Shown here in pieces: positions 11,480 to 24,508 of a DNA stretch of 64,000 nt. A program made the translations under genes and the position numbers. The DNA lies in contig NC_081408.1 in the NCBI RefSeq assembly GCF_030272615.1, positions 767,347,330-767,411,329 on the forward strand. Direction: 5' to 3'. The first letter of the stretch is position 1. Each line of letters starts with the position of its first letter. This stretch comes from Cryptomeria japonica. Lineage: Eukaryota > Streptophyta > Pinopsida > Cupressales > Cupressaceae. The notes under the pieces were generated by a model. It was not told where the DNA came from. It was given only the letters and a program-made list of their open reading frames with translations, and did no database searches.

Positions 11480-12380
11480 GGGAGGGAGATGCCCTTACAT
11501 CAAACTCCCTAGGAAGAAACAAAATCATGAGCTACTAATCATGAGGTCTTCCACAAAATGACCCAACTTAAGCATGTAAAACTTAGTCAGCCAAGAGGCA
11601 TCCTAGAGAGAATGATCTTTCTGTTTGACCAAGTAGCAAAAGTATTCATGTTGGCAAGTTTTCTTTAACAATTGTTTATCCAAAATACAGTCTACACTTT
11701 ATGAAGGGAAATAACTTATTTGTAGTTCCTAAGGGACTAAGTCATTTGCATCTATCATACCTTCATTTAGACCCTCTTTATAGGGATATAAATCTACTAT
11801 ATTGAAGATGGGAGAGATGCCTAAATATGAAGACAAATCTATCTCATAAGCATTTGTAGAAAATTTTCTGAGTATTCAACAAGGACCAACCTTCTTCATG
11901 TGAATTTTGTTGTACATCCTAGTAGGAAACCTCTTCTTACGAAGATGAGCCAAGACAAGGTCTCCAACCTGAAAATGAAGTTCTCTCTATTTCTAGTCAG
12001 TATGTTATTTATACCACTGATTTCTTAATTCAATATTCATCTTCACTGCTTCCTATATATCATGGATGGCTATAGCAAAACCTTCAGCACTTGCACTGTG
12101 TTTCTCCATCCCACTATTATCTCTAAGTTCAAACATATCCCATGGGTGCATTCTATATACAATATATAATGGACCAGACCCTATACTTTTGTTGGGAGAA
12201 TCACTATAAGTGAACTTTGTTTGTGCTAATGCTAGATCCCAACTACCAAGTGTTTTCCCAACAAGATGCCTTAGCATATTACCAAGACTCCTATTTACAA
12301 CCTCAATTTGACAATCCTTTTGTTGATGATAAGTAGAACTCAAACTCAAATTAGTGTCCAACCTGTTCCAATGTTTCTCA
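11480..12380 (-). pseudogene. truncated chromovirus 3' end (integrase C-terminus, chromodomain)
   Basis: On the minus strand, 12,361-12,053 gives 102 codons of Ty3/gypsy integrase. The parts are the catalytic-core end around the Glu (a QIEVVNRSLGNMLR stretch), then LVGKTLGSWDLALAQ and a FTYSDSPNKS motif typical of the family. Further left are decayed integrase C-terminal and chromodomain-like segments in shifting frames. The copy ends abruptly near 12,380, the edge of the duplication, while the partner (54,600-58,900) continues through the rest of pol. The element therefore predates the duplication and lost its upstream part here. Confidence 0.8.
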
Positions 12381-14280
12381 TGAACTGATTAATAATAATA
12401 ATTTCCTCATTTCATGCTAATATAACTTTTTTCTTGTTTTTAATAGACTTTTCTATTCACATTAGAGTTGTATACATAACAATTTGATTGGTGTTACCCT
12501 TATAAATATGATTGATCAAACTTATTCCAGGATTTACTATTCATAATTATATATGAACATGACGTTTATTTTATTCTATTTCAAAAACATACATAAAACT
12601 ATTATTAAATATTAATACTTACATCAAATAGATGTGTGATAGTTATGTTCATTGTGATTTATAGTGGATTTTAATCTATATCGAATGTCTTATACATTTG
12701 ATAGGTGAATAGTTAAAGTAATTAGTATATTATTAAAAAATGATATAACACACTATTAATCATTATTAATTTAGCTAAGTGTTGCATTAGAAATACTGAA
12801 AATAGCAATATAGTAATATATTTGTGTTAATTTTATGATTTTGTCTTGGGGTATGTGCACCAAGTTGTGGTACCAAAAGGGGGTCTTAAGATGCTGCTTT
12901 ATTTCTAAAATCAACAAAGTTTGAACTTTAATGAAAAATTGAACATATTCTCTTGATTATTTTTCTAGATTCGATTGTGTATATATTTTTTATATACACA
13001 ATAGAATCGAGAAAAAAAATCAAGAGAATACAGCAGGGATTGTGGAAATTTCATAGCATTAAATTGAACATAGTTACACTCCAAATTTGAAGATGCAAAA
13101 AGAATATGAGTTAGAGTGCTTTAAGTCTACTTTTTAAACTATTAATTTTTTTTTGAAAATGGTGGAGATTAAGGGTTTCAAAAGGGGGCCCACAAAAAGT
13201 GGTCTTGTTTTTATGCAAAAAACATAACATAGCATCTATTGTGCCCCCCTTAAAATGTTAACTTTTTTTTTTTTGAATTTTAAAATTGCTTTAGTGAGAA
13301 ATTAGCTAACACCTTGTAGTTTATGCATAAATTTTAAGCTAATTTTTTAATGAGAATATGATTTTTTACTAATTTTCAAAGTGGACACATCTTGCAAAAC
13401 AGAAATTTGAGCATGCTCCCTGCTATAATCATTGAAAACTAATAAAAAATAAAACTTTTTTTTTTTAATTGTGTAGAATGGAGTCTAGTTTCTAAATGCA
13501 CCTTTCTTCAAAATCTGATGAATGTGTAAAAAACTATACCCAAAATAATGCACGTTGGTTTTTTTACCAAAAACAGACACACTAACAAAAGAAATTAAAG
13601 ATGAAAACTTTAGCGAAAGAAAAATGTGAATAAAATTGCATGCTTGGATAGCTAAGAGAGAGCTTAAGGTCTCTATGGTGTTGTGCAATCCTCATGGGGA
13701 GCACGGCCAAAAGCATGTGAATTGTTTTAATCTTCTAGTCAAAATGCGTCTCAAGCCAGAAATAATTGTGTAACCCTTTGGGTTGGATGCCAAGTACAAT
13801 ATAACTCAAAGGGTTGGTGGTTGCCAATGCAAACCATTTTGAAAGCACCAAATAGGCACTCGCCCTATTTGGCACTCGCCAAATTCAAAATTTTGATTTT
13901 TCATGTATTTGGCACTCACCAAATGTGAAAAGTCATTTTTTTTGCATTTGACAAGTGCCAAATGTTCTGCACTACGAAATTTGTGAATTTGTATTATTAT
14001 TTTTTGCATTTTTCCAGTTTGGGCACAAGTTATACCCACCCCTTAAGTATAATATATACATGAAATATAACATTTAAGTATAAGTCACATTTCAATTTAT
14101 GTTTTTTCCTTTATTTCATGTATATATATGGCAGGATGTTAAAGAGTGGTTTCATCTCTGTAGGAGTTATATTGTAGATTCTAGTTTTTATATGATCATA
14201 TAAAATTTTAGACTTAGAAAATTTCAATAATCAGCATGTCAAATTTCACTAATAAGCATGCTCCTATTAGCATTCTTTAG
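12381..14280. other. unassigned AT-rich region
   Basis: No credible gene. It contains a strong hairpin (12,946-13,029), several poly-T runs (for example 13,263-13,274 and 13,458-13,467) and short repeats of a TTTGGCACTCGCC/ACC motif around 13,850-13,960. Confidence 0.5.
12946..13029. repeat. long imperfect hairpin
   Basis: The left arm from ATTCTCTTGATT (12,946) is mirrored by the right arm ending AATCAAGAGAAT (13,029). Arms are about 39 bases with few mismatches around a short T-rich centre near 12,988. It could be a foldback remnant or a miniature element. Confidence 0.75.
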
Positions 14281-16104
14281 CTCTGTATCTCACTCTCTTT
14301 ATCTTCCCCAAACTCTAGACCTATCTCTCTCCCTCTCTTGTCTCTCTCATTTCTCTCCCCCCTCTCTAGGTATATCCCACCCTCTCTACTTTTCATTCAT
14401 TCCTTATCCCCATTTCTATCCTTGACTCCCTCGCTCTCTCTTCTCTCTCACTCTCTTATTATTTCTCTCCCCTGCATCTCCATTCTCTTGGTCACTACTT
14501 ATCCCTTCTATCCTCTCTCTCCCCATATATAGGACTCTCCTTCCCTCCCTATTCACCTCACTACCTCTTCCTCCCTATATTATTACCCACCTCTCTCTCC
14601 CCCTCTAGGTTTCTCCCCCCCTCTCCAACCTTATCTCCCATCCTATTACCCCTATCCATATCTCTCTCCCAACCTATCTATCTCCTTATTCACTAGGTCT
14701 CTCACTCCCTCTATTTCTACCTCTCCATCCATCCCCTTTTACTCATCTCTTTGTTCTTCTATCTCTTCTATTCTTTCTCCCTCCCCTCTCTAGGTCTCTC
14801 CATTCCTTTCTTCCCCTCTCCCTCTTTATCTCCCTCCCCCACTCTCTTTTCTTCTCTCTTCCTCTCTTATTCTCTATCCTCATTGTCTAGGTCATCACCT
14901 CTCCATCCCACCCTCTCTCCCATCTCTAGGTTTCTCCCTCTCCACCTTTCTACCTCTACATATAGGTCTTGTTACCCACATCTCTTTATCCCCTTCTATC
15001 TATCTCACTCCTCTCTCACCATCTAGGTCTCTCACCTATCTATATGTCCCCTCTATAGTTCTCTCCCTCCCCCTTAACCCTATCCCTTTATGAACTTCCT
15101 CCTCTTCTCTTCCTCCCCTAACCTCTTTGTATCCTCCTTCCATAGGTCTCCCACTCCCTCTATGTCTACCTCTCCATACATCCTCTCATACTCCTCTCTT
15201 TTTCTTTTATCTCTCCTATTCTATCTCTCTCCCCTCTCTAGGTATATCCCTTCCTTTCTTCCCCTCACCCTCTCTATCTCCCCATCCATACATACTCCTA
15301 TATGTATCTCACTCCTGCACTCTATGATTCTCTCTTTCTCTTGTATTGATCAACTCTCTCCCGTCTCTAGGTTTCTCACTTCTTTCCTCTCCACCTATCT
15401 ACCTCTACAGCATGTCTCATTACTCACCTCTCTCTATCCCCCTCTATCTATCTTGATCCTCTCTCTTGTCATCTAGGTCTCTCATCTCTCATTCCCCATA
15501 TAGTTCTCTCACCTATCCATTTGTATCCTCTCTAGTTCTCTCACTCTCCCTTCCCATCTATTGCCCTCCCTCTTTACCCCTATTTATTTTTTAACTCTCT
15601 CCCTCTCTTCTCTCTCTCCCCCCACCTCTCTATCTTCTCCTTCCCTAATTCTTTTAGTCCCTCCATGTCTACCTCTCCCTCAATCCCCTCATACTCTTTT
15701 CTCTCTTTATTCTTCCATCTCTCCTCTTATCCCTTCCTCCCATCTCTAGGTCTCTCCTTCCATTTATCTTTACCTATCTACCTCTCTCTCTCCCTAAATC
15801 ATTATCAAACTCTCTCGCCCCACATCTCTCACCCTATCTCTCCCCTAAGTCTATTGACCTCTATCCTTAAGCTCTAGGATGGTTTATATCTCTTCCCTCT
15901 CTACCTCTATCCTTGCCTCCTTACCCCTCTTTCTCTTTTTTCAAATTTCTCCCTCTCCCTCACATTTATATCTATCCCCTCTCTAGGTCTCCCAATCACT
16001 CCCTATCTACCTCTCTCTCCTTCCCTCCTTATCCCTCAATTTCTCTTTGTTCTTGTCTCTCATTTTCTCTTCCTCCCCTCTCTCCTTCATCACCTCTCCC
16101 TCCC

Positions 16105-16240
16105 TTGGATATGGTTTAGTTAATAGAGAGTATGATATAGGTTTGAGGATATAGAGTTTACAGTTGAGGGTATTGGTATGGAGTTTGGTGTATAATATTG
16201 ATGGTATGGGGTTTAAGTACATAGGGGTGAAGGTATTATC
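16105..16240 (+). repeat. G/T/A-rich island 1 in the array
   Basis: Breaks the pyrimidine array with text such as GATATAGGTTTGAGGATATAG and TTGATGGTATGGGG. It is homologous to islands at about 17,435 and 18,410. Confidence 0.8.
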
Positions 16241-16250
16241 CATATAGATA

Positions 16251-16251
16251 C

Positions 16252-16288
<37 letters not shown>

Positions 16289-16300
16289 TCTCTCTCTCTC
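16251..16300 (+). repeat. CT/CA microsatellite
   Basis: A (CT)n run, then (CA)n, then (CT)n, directly after island 1. Confidence 0.9.
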
Positions 16301-16362
16301 AACTCTCTCCCCTCTCAAGGTCTCTCCCTCTCTCTCTAACTCCCCCTTCCTTATCACCCTCA

Positions 16363-16475
<113 letters not shown>

Positions 16476-17434
16476 CCTACACTCTCTTATACTCCCTCTC
16501 TATTCTCTCTCTCCATTGTCTAGGTGATCAAAACTCCCTCCTACCCTCCCTCTCTCTCCCTCTCTCCCATTTATAGGTTTCTGGACCTCATTCCCTCTCC
16601 ACCTTTATACCTATACATCCATGTCTTATTAGGAACTTATCTCTATGGTCATCTATCTATCTCTTGCCTCTCTCTCCCATCTAGGTATGTAACCTCTCTC
16701 TCACCCTCTAGATATCTCACCTCTTTAACTATCCCCTCTCTAGTTCTCTCCCTCCCTCTCCACCTCTCTCTCTCTCCATCACCCCTTACCCATCTCCCTT
16801 TATGAACTCTCTCCTTCACTTCTCTCTCCCCTCACCTCTTTATCTCCCATAAAATTTTGATCTATTACTCTCCCTCTCATCTCTATCGTTCTCCCCTCTC
16901 TCCCCTCTCTAGGTCTCTCCTATGTAATATCTCTTTCTCTCTCTCACCTTCCCTCCTTATCTCCATATCGATCCTTTCCTCCCTCCATCTCTATAATGTT
17001 TCTATATTTTGTCTCCACTCTCTCTTTGTTCTCTCTATTACTACATGTCCCTCCCAACCTCTCTCTCTATAACTATCTTTCTCCTTCCCTCCATCTTTAC
17101 CACTCTACCTATCCCTCTTTGTCTCATTACCCACCTCTCTCTCCCCCTCTATCTCCCTCACCTATATCTTTCCACCCTATGTCTCTCACCTCCCTCTTCC
17201 TAGGATCTAGATCTCTCACCTCTATATCTCTCTCCTCCCTACTTATTTCCTCCCCACCTCTTTACCCCTCTTTCTCTCTTTGTGAACTTACCTCTCATTT
17301 TCTTCTCTCTCTCCCTCACCTACCTAACTTTCATCTCTCTAGGTCTCTCTGTCACTCCCTGCCCACCTCTCCCTCTCTTCTTAGCTATCTCTTTCTCTTT
17401 TTTCTTCTCTCTCTCCTCTTCTCTCTCCCTCCCC

Positions 17435-17552
17435 TATATATGATTTAGATAATAGGTTGTAAGATATAAGGTTTAGGGTACCGGGTACAATATTGATGGT
17501 AAATAGTATAGGGTACATAGGGTTGAGGGTAGTGGTCACATTGATACTTTCC
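17435..17552 (+). repeat. island 2 in the array
   Basis: GATATAAGGTTTAGGGTACC, then AATATTGATGG. Same order of motifs as islands 1 and 3. Contains one TTTAGGG, the plant telomere unit, in isolation. Confidence 0.8.
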
Positions 17553-17568
17553 TCAATCTCCCTATCAT

Positions 17569-17569
<1 letters not shown>

Positions 17570-17615
<46 letters not shown>
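17570..17615 (+). repeat. (CT)n microsatellite
   Basis: Uninterrupted CT run about 46 bp long, again directly after an island. Confidence 0.95.
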
Positions 17616-17618
<3 letters not shown>

Positions 17619-18404
17619 CTCTCACCTCTCTCTCTCATCCTTTTTCTCTTCCTCCCTCTCTATCTCCCCCTTCCTTATTACCCTCATATATATCTCCCTC
17701 CCCTACTCTCTCCTATACTCTATATTCCCTCTCTCCATTGTCTAGGTCATCACCTCTCCCTCCTAACCTCTCTCTCTAGATCCCTCTCTCCCCTTTCTAG
17801 GTTTCTCCCTCCTTCTCTATCCATTTATATACCTCTCATCTATGTCTCATTATTTATGTCTCTTTTTTCCCCTCAAACTACCTCTCCTCTCTCTCTCCCA
17901 TCTAGGAATTTAACCTCTATCTTTCCCTCTAGGTATCTCACCTCTCTAACTATCCCCTCTCTAGTTCTCTCCCTTCCTCTCCACCTCTCTTTCTCTCTCC
18001 ATAACCCCTTACCCATATCCCTTTATGAACTTTCTCCTTCCCTTATCCCATTAATTTTTCATATATTGCTCTCCCTCTCTTCTCTCCCATTCTCCCCTTT
18101 CTCCCCTCTCTAGGTATCTCCTATGTACACTCTATTACTCTCTCTCACCTTTCCTCCTTATATCCATGTCTATCCTTCCCTCCCTACATCTTTACCTTTG
18201 TACCTATCTCTCTTTGTCTCATTACCCATCTCTCTCTCCCCCTATATGTCCCTCGCCTCTATCTTTCCACCCTAGATATCTCTTATTTTCTTCTATCTCT
18301 CCCTCACCTATCTACCTCTTCCCTCTCTAGGACTCTCAGTCACTCCCTGCACATCTCTCCCTCTTTTCTTATTCTCCCCTCTATCATTCTCTCTCCCTCC
18401 CTTG

Positions 18405-18520
18405 TATAGGATTTCATTAGTAGGTTGTAGGATATAAGGTTTAGGGTATAGAGTACATGATTGATGGTACATAGTTTAGAGTACATATGGTTTAGGGTAT
18501 TGGTTGTATTGACACTTCCC
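18405..18520 (+). repeat. island 3 in the array
   Basis: GATATAAGGTTTAGGGTATAG, then GGTTTAGGGTATTGG; homologous to islands 1 and 2. Start-to-start spacings are about 1,330 and 970 bp. Confidence 0.8.
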
Positions 18521-19012
18521 TTTATCTCTACATATTTATCTCTCTCTTCTCTCACCTCTCTCTCCCTTCTTTAGGTCTCTCCCTCCCTTTCTTCCTATCT
18601 CTATATCTATCTCCATCCCCCCTCCCTCCTTACCCTCATATCTATCTCCCTACCCCACTCTTTCTTATTATCTATCCCTTTTTAATTCTCTCTCTCAATT
18701 CTTGAGGTCATTACCCCTTCCTCACAATATCTCTTTCTCTATACTCTTTAGGTGTCTCACTTACTCCCTCTCTACATATCTAATTTTCCATCCTTGTATC
18801 ATTAATAACCTCTCTCTATCCTCGTGTATCTATGTCACTTCTCTCTCTCCCTATCTAGGTCTCTCATCTCTTTCTCCCCCTATAGGTATCTAACTCATCC
18901 CCACTTACCCCTCTCCCTTTATGATCTCTCTCTCTACCTCCCTTAAATTATTCATCTCCTCCTTCCCAAGGTCCCTTACTCCTTCCATGTCTTCATCTCT
19001 CTCTCTCTCTAG

Positions 19013-19406
19013 GTTTTAGGAAATAGCGTGGAGGAAATGATAGGCCTAGGGAAGGAGATAGAGAGGTGAGGGATGATAGAGAAGAGAATAAGAGATTATA
19101 TAAAGAGAGAGTGGTAAGGAGGGAAGGAGATAACTAAAGAAGGTACATATAGAGAGAGATGAGATACCTAGAGGAAAAGAGAGAGGTTAGATACCTAGAT
19201 GGGAAGAGAGGGGTGAGATAGATAAAGGGGGACAAAAGAGGAGAATTGATGACTTAGGAGAATAAGAGAGAAGAAGAGGGAGACATAACAAAGAGAAAGA
19301 GAGGGATAAGGAGGGGGAGAGGGAGAGGTATACATGGAGTGGGAGACCTTGAGAGGAGACAAATAGAAAGGTGAGGGGGAAAGAGAATAAAATGATAGAT
19401 AATTTC

Positions 19407-19485
<79 letters not shown>

Positions 19486-20030
19486 TGAGATAGATGGACA
19501 AGGACAGAGAGGGGTTAGTAATGAGATATGGATAAAGACATAGAGGTGGAGAGGGAAAGAGGGAGAAAATGAGAGAAGGCGAGAGAATGTGTGATGGAAA
19601 GTATAATGATGCAGATAGTAGAGAGAGAATAAGAATTAGTAGGGAAGGGAGAGAGATGGGGATAAGGAGGAAGAGGGAGATAGATAGGGAGATCCTGGAA
19701 GAAAAGAAGGTAGATACTAAGAAATGGGAGGGAGGGATAAGATGAGAGATGAAAGAATAAAGAGAGAGGAGTATGAGGGGATTGAGGGAGAGGTAGACAT
19801 GGAGGGAGTGAAAGACCTAGGGAAGGAGGAGATAGAGAGTAGAGGGGAGAGAGAAGAGAGGGAGAGAGTTAAAAAATTAATAGGGGTAAAGGAGGAGAGA
19901 GAGAACTAGAGAGCTTGGGACAAATAGATAGGTGAGGGAAATAGATGGGGAAAGAGAGATGAGAGGCCTATATGGAAAGAGAGAGGATTCAGATAGATAG
20001 AGGCAGATAGAGAGAGGTGAGTATAAGAAT
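19013..20030 (-). repeat. purine-rich arm of the array (inverted)
   Basis: Plus-strand composition flips within a few bases from C/T to G/A near 19,010-19,020. The TAGGT motif appears as its complement (GATACCTAGA, GAGACCTAGG), so the same repeat family continues in opposite orientation. It includes a (GA)n run at 19,411-19,482. Confidence 0.88.
19411..19482. repeat. (GA)n microsatellite, about 72 bp
   Basis: Pure AG run inside the purine arm, the counterpart of the (CT)n tracts in the other arm. Confidence 0.97.
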
Positions 20031-20039
20031 AAGCTCAAG

Positions 20040-20890
20040 GAAAATTCATCTTTAGGTGGTGAGTGTCTTCCCAAGCCTAAGGTGAGGAATGATGAAAAGG
20101 ATAAACAATCTCCTTCTCATCTGTCTCCTTCAACTCAAGAGAGGCATCTTCTCAATCCAAGATAAATATGGATATTCTTTTGTGGAAAATATGGGCATAC
20201 TAATGCACACATTTTTGTAAGGGTAGCATTGGATGAAGCTATGAGTAAGGACAATCATGGCATACCTATATCTTTTTCCATGGGAAAAGGGGAAGCTCTA
20301 ACAAGTAAGGCTTTGTTGTTTACCAATTCAAATTGGATTCTTGATTTTGGTGCTTCTCACCATGACTCACACTATCAATCTTCTTGATTCTCTTTTTGAT
20401 AGTCCCCCTTTACACATTATCATTGAGAACTCTTCTTAGATTCCATTTTTGTGGACAAGCTCAGTTCAAATGCAAGATGGTAGCTTTGATGATGTTCTTC
20501 TTGATCTTTATATTTCATAGAATCTCCTTTTCATCAACCAAATTTGTAATCATGGTCATGGAAGGATCATTGAATTCTCTCCTATTGAAGTGACTCTTCG
20601 ACGGATGCAAGATCTTGACAAGGCATTGCTACATGCATAGTTGATCACGCATCCCATTTATATAGGTTTGATTGATTTATCTTCATCGGGATCATTCGTT
20701 ATTTTTTATGAAAATTCTATGAGCGAGTTTTAGCATAAATGGTTTGGGCACTTGAACTATAGATATCTACAACAAATGAGCACACAAAATTTGTTGATTT
20801 ATCTACTTCAAATCTATTATTTGGATGGAGTTTGTCAATGATTTGTTCTTGGCAAATATTGGTCTATTGTAGAACGGATCATTTTTAATC
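20040..20890 (+). pseudogene. copia gag-protease-pre-integrase remnant
   Basis: Plus-strand frames read, in order, a degenerate zinc knuckle (FFCGKYGHTNAH, about 20,185), an aspartic protease start (NWILDFGASHH, about 20,330), and after a one-base shift MTHTINLLDSL. Next comes a typical protease body (QMQDGSFDDVLL; NQICNHGHGRIIEF), and finally a GAG-pre-integrase start (HKWFGHLNYRYLQQM, VLGKYW, about 20,740-20,865). The catalytic triad is D-F-G in place of D-S/T-G. At least four stops and one frameshift are present. It is a fragment: no integrase core or RT follows, and the purine array abuts its left edge. Confidence 0.85.
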
Positions 20891-21583
20891 AGGGGGGAAA
20901 GAATTTATTTGACATTTCTTAAGGACAAGAAATTTTGGGAACGGTGAAATTTCATGTCTCGATCAGACTTCCTAATGAATTAGTATATGAAATTGTCTTA
21001 CATAGCAATATTTTAAAATTTCATAAGTTGTAGTTATCAAAAAATTACTGAGTAAAATGTCGTGATCCTGATCATATCATGGGGAATATAACCACCACAT
21101 ACATTATTAGTAGTCTGACATATCCTTCATGGATGGATGGACTGATGATAAAAACATAGGATACAAATTGCAACCAATGACTTCAGCAATAAACAAAATT
21201 GAAATAGATACCTTGGGTGGAAATAGTAATCAATACTTAGTTAGTGTTAAAAAACACTATAAATATTTTATTAGTTGATCAAGTATCCCACTTTTAATCA
21301 AATATTTGTAAAGGTTAATAGCTAAACAAATTAACAAGCAGTGATCCTTCATTATCTTGGCCACATTTTAGTTCAATCATTTGTTGATGCGGACTTTCCT
21401 TGCTGAATCTAGTGATAACTATGCTTCTTTCAAAACCACCTTTAATGTTTTTCCCAAAGCTTATTTTAGCAACCCCTTTTGGTCCCTATTTTGGCTTCTC
21501 TGAGGAAACCGTGGGTAGTGATTATTCACACTTAGCCTACCAAATGCAATAATTACAAACAAAATGGTGCTCTTTGAAAAAAT
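20891..21583. other. unassigned
   Basis: Contains a purine tract (ATCAGGGGGGAAAG, about 20,889-20,902) that could be a retroelement polypurine tract, but no LTR pair was found. No gene seen. Confidence 0.4.
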
Positions 21584-22072
21584 ATGGTCGAGGGAAATCT
21601 AGTGAAATACATTGGAGGAATGAAGGACTTCAACCTTTCTTTATCTAAGAAGTTTTCCCTATCCTAGAATGAGAGCAGTGTCCAAGTGGGTGGAATGAAA
21701 TTCACAATGTCTATGGAAACTATAGTAGGTGCTAAGGGTCTTGTTGTTGAGTGAACAACCTTCACAAATAAACCTTAATGTAACTACAAGATGGATTTCA
21801 TTAGGTTCCTGAAGTCAAGGGAGAAAGTTCCTCACCTAAAATGTGGTTTCAATAGAGATGACTTACCTGGTGTTTGGAAGGAGGTGACACTACTCTTTAT
21901 CAAGTTCATCACTTTCGATGGGAGATTTAAATAGTTTCATTCTCACCTTTTTCCCATGCACAACCATTTGAGATATGGTGTGAAGATGAATTTCTCTTAT
22001 TTTCTTTTTTCCTTTTTTATCTCCCAATTTATAGTTTTTGCTAAATCTAAAAATGTCCTTCCTTTTCATTAG
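21584..22072 (+). pseudogene. decayed 162-codon frame of unknown family
   Basis: A single frame opens at the ATG at 21,584 and runs to TAG at 22,070-22,072 with four internal stops (after LSLS, VVE, TNKP and GRFK). It otherwise reads as normal protein, with pieces such as GGMKDFNLSLSKKFSLS, MDFIRFLKSREKVPHLKCGF and GVWKEVTLLFIKFITFDGRF. Long-range frame conservation with isolated stops argues for a real former gene, probably another repeat-borne ORF. I do not recognise the family and assign no function. Confidence 0.55.
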
Positions 22073-24017
22073 GGACTTAGGGACTTATGGTGGTGATTAT
22101 TTAATAGGTGACACATTAAATATTTATTTGATTAGCTAATTTTTTAGTATCTTTAGACGTCATCGTATTGTTAGAGTTGACATTTGCTCCAACAAAACAC
22201 TTGTATTTGGAGCCCATGTAGTCTAGTCTTTTTTACAAGAAACACCATTTTTTGCAACATTTTCAAGCGCTTAACACAACCAAACATGTTAGGAAATACA
22301 CTACAAAATGAATATTCTCAAATCTTTTGGTGTTTCATAATTTTAATTTTTAAAAACAATTATAACATTTATTTATAAAAAGTTCAGGGAAAATGTATTA
22401 CAAATATGAAAATAATATAATTGATTTGAAATGACCCCTGAGTCTTATCCATTCAATTTGTTGTTATATCATTTGAAAATACATTTTTCAATGGAAATGG
22501 TATTTTTATACAATGCAAATGCTGAGAATTTGTCATAACTTTTATATGTAAAATGCAAATTTATAATATCAGGATTATGATTGGTAGTTTCAAAGATTCG
22601 TTATTGAAGTAATATTATGTGAATTGTTTATTGAGTTGTTCGAGTGAATTTATATATTTGTGTTAGAGGGTTAAATATGTAATATTCAAATATAAATGGA
22701 AAATTATAAGATCCTTTTGTATTGTCACTGATGTTCATGTTATACCGATATATCTAAAATATGTCTATTGGTAGGCAATCCTTCTGTGACACATTTGAAA
22801 ATATGATCATCCAATATCATAGTAATTGGTATCTCATTGAACATCGAAGCACGTGTTTGCATTTTTAAACATATTTACTTCTCATTTCTATTTATAATTC
22901 CCATGACCAACTTTTTATGATTATTCAAAACACAAATTTAACAAGCAAAGCAGTGATGGGGCTATATTAAACTCTCATAATTTGAATAAGGCAAGCATAA
23001 TATTAAAAAAAAATTATCAAGGAATGACAATAATAAATTGAACCCAATCCCTTGACATTAGTTTCAATATTGTGATCTATAAATCCTCTTTGATATTTTG
23101 TACTTCATTGCTTAATCCAAGATGTGTCTTTTATACTTGGATAAATTGGATATAATCTTATTTGACCGAAGTGGTAAATTCTCCACTCATAGATAGTCCA
23201 AATTAATAACAATTTTTTGTCCTCATAACTTTGATTTTTTTATTTTTTACTTTTATCAATGCATAGAGGCCTAAATGTAGTTGTCATTTGAATATTTTGT
23301 CCAATCTTAATGTATGTCCTCAAAGTCAATATCAAAGACTATATGGTAGTCACCTACTAATAAATAAAGAAAACCATCCTAACTGTGATGATCTTGATAT
23401 TATCAAGATTTAAATGACATGTTGAGAATATGCCCCTCTTAAATTGATTAGCAATTGGATGAGAGCTAGCCAAGTCTCGATTTAAATAGAGGATAAAACA
23501 ATAAACATATGTCACCTAATTTACCTAGCATGCTGAGAGTTTTGGACATGAATCCTTAAGTCCTAATAAAATAAATAAATAAATAAAATTTTATGAAATC
23601 TAGGTGAGGCAAGATATGGGAAAATGGCACCTCTACATACCTAAGCATTACTTAGATTAGAAATCGGATTGGGTAACACCAAAATTTTAATTTATAAGAT
23701 AGAAGATACCAATCATTCTCCTTCTAGTTTGGTAGATATGACACTATCATATGTTTGCTCATAGATGGCCCAATGAATGCAAGATGTACACAAATTAGAT
23801 TTATCAAAAAGGCTTAAGAAACTACTATGCAAAATTAAATTGTTAAGTGAAAATCAAAATTCCTACAACCTATGGGACTATCCTTCCTACCTATGGTGAT
23901 AATGGGATCTCTAGAGAAGGGAATGGATATACTAAAGAAAAAAATTCTACACATAGGTGTTGGAGCTATATAAGCAGTAATATTTTTCATTTGGAAGACA
24001 TTAAAATTAAATACCTT
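22073..24017. other. unassigned AT-rich region
   Basis: No supported gene. Only a short (AAAT)n run near 23,566-23,587 stands out. Confidence 0.5.
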
Positions 24018-24495
24018 TGTAGAGAATAGATCTATCATTTTCATTGCATTTATGTGTTTCTATTGTTTTTATTTCTTTTGCATCTAGTGCTAGTAATTAA
24101 AGAGGAGAAAGCACACCAAATTGCAATAAACAATAAGTAAAATCAGAATAGAAGACTGATTATATAAATGTCCTTTTCCAAAATAGATTATATTAATGCT
24201 CTTTTCCAATAATGAGCTGCCAGTGCTCTCCTTTTTTATACACTAATTAGAATAGAGTATTCATTGCCCTTGTTCAAAAATAGAGTATTTACATTACATT
24301 CCTTTTCAAAAAAAAAACTGCCTATAGCTACGAGAGAGTCTTCTAGAAAGTGTTCCAAAAAGGAACCATCTAGATGCATCGAGTTGAGTAGAAGAAGATA
24401 CAAGAAGATAGCAATAAATGCAATTGGTGGAGTAGATAGGTTACAGAAACAGGGGATATTAGATGTGTCCAGCTGGAGGTCCACGTAATCCAACA
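24018..24495 (-). repeat. probable 3' LTR of minus-strand copia remnant
   Basis: On the minus strand, pol ends at GATTAAGGGGAAG (about 24,496-24,508), a polypurine tract, directly followed by TGTTGGATTACGTGG, the expected LTR start. A TATA-like TATAAAAAAGG lies about 24,232. The far edge at 24,018 (TGTAGAGAATAG on the plus strand) is inferred from a TG..CA rule; no partner LTR was found. Confidence 0.6.
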
Positions 24496-24508
24496 CTTCC
24501 CCTTAATC

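Larger units (their letters stand above)
207..12380. repeat. segmental duplication copy B' (partner 49,407-55,460)
   Basis: Long collinear similarity to 49,407-55,460 is visible in three blocks: 207-887 with 49,407-50,047, 1,436-1,984 with 50,188-50,735, and about 7,446-12,380 with about 50,750-55,460. The shared order includes a small LTR element and the 3' end of a chromovirus. B' is interrupted by an insertion at 888-1,435 and by a full copia element at 1,990-7,355; neither is in the partner. Similarity stops near 12,380, where the partner continues into chromovirus integrase. I infer one ancestral duplication followed by independent insertions. Identity was judged by eye, not computed. 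Confidence 0.9.

Noticed and set aside
19187-19501. 104-codon poly-Leu/Ser frame on the minus strand
   Set aside because: Translation of the (GA)n microsatellite and its surroundings.
24236-24496. 86-codon minus-strand frame as a gene
   Set aside because: Lies entirely within the LTR after the polypurine tract.
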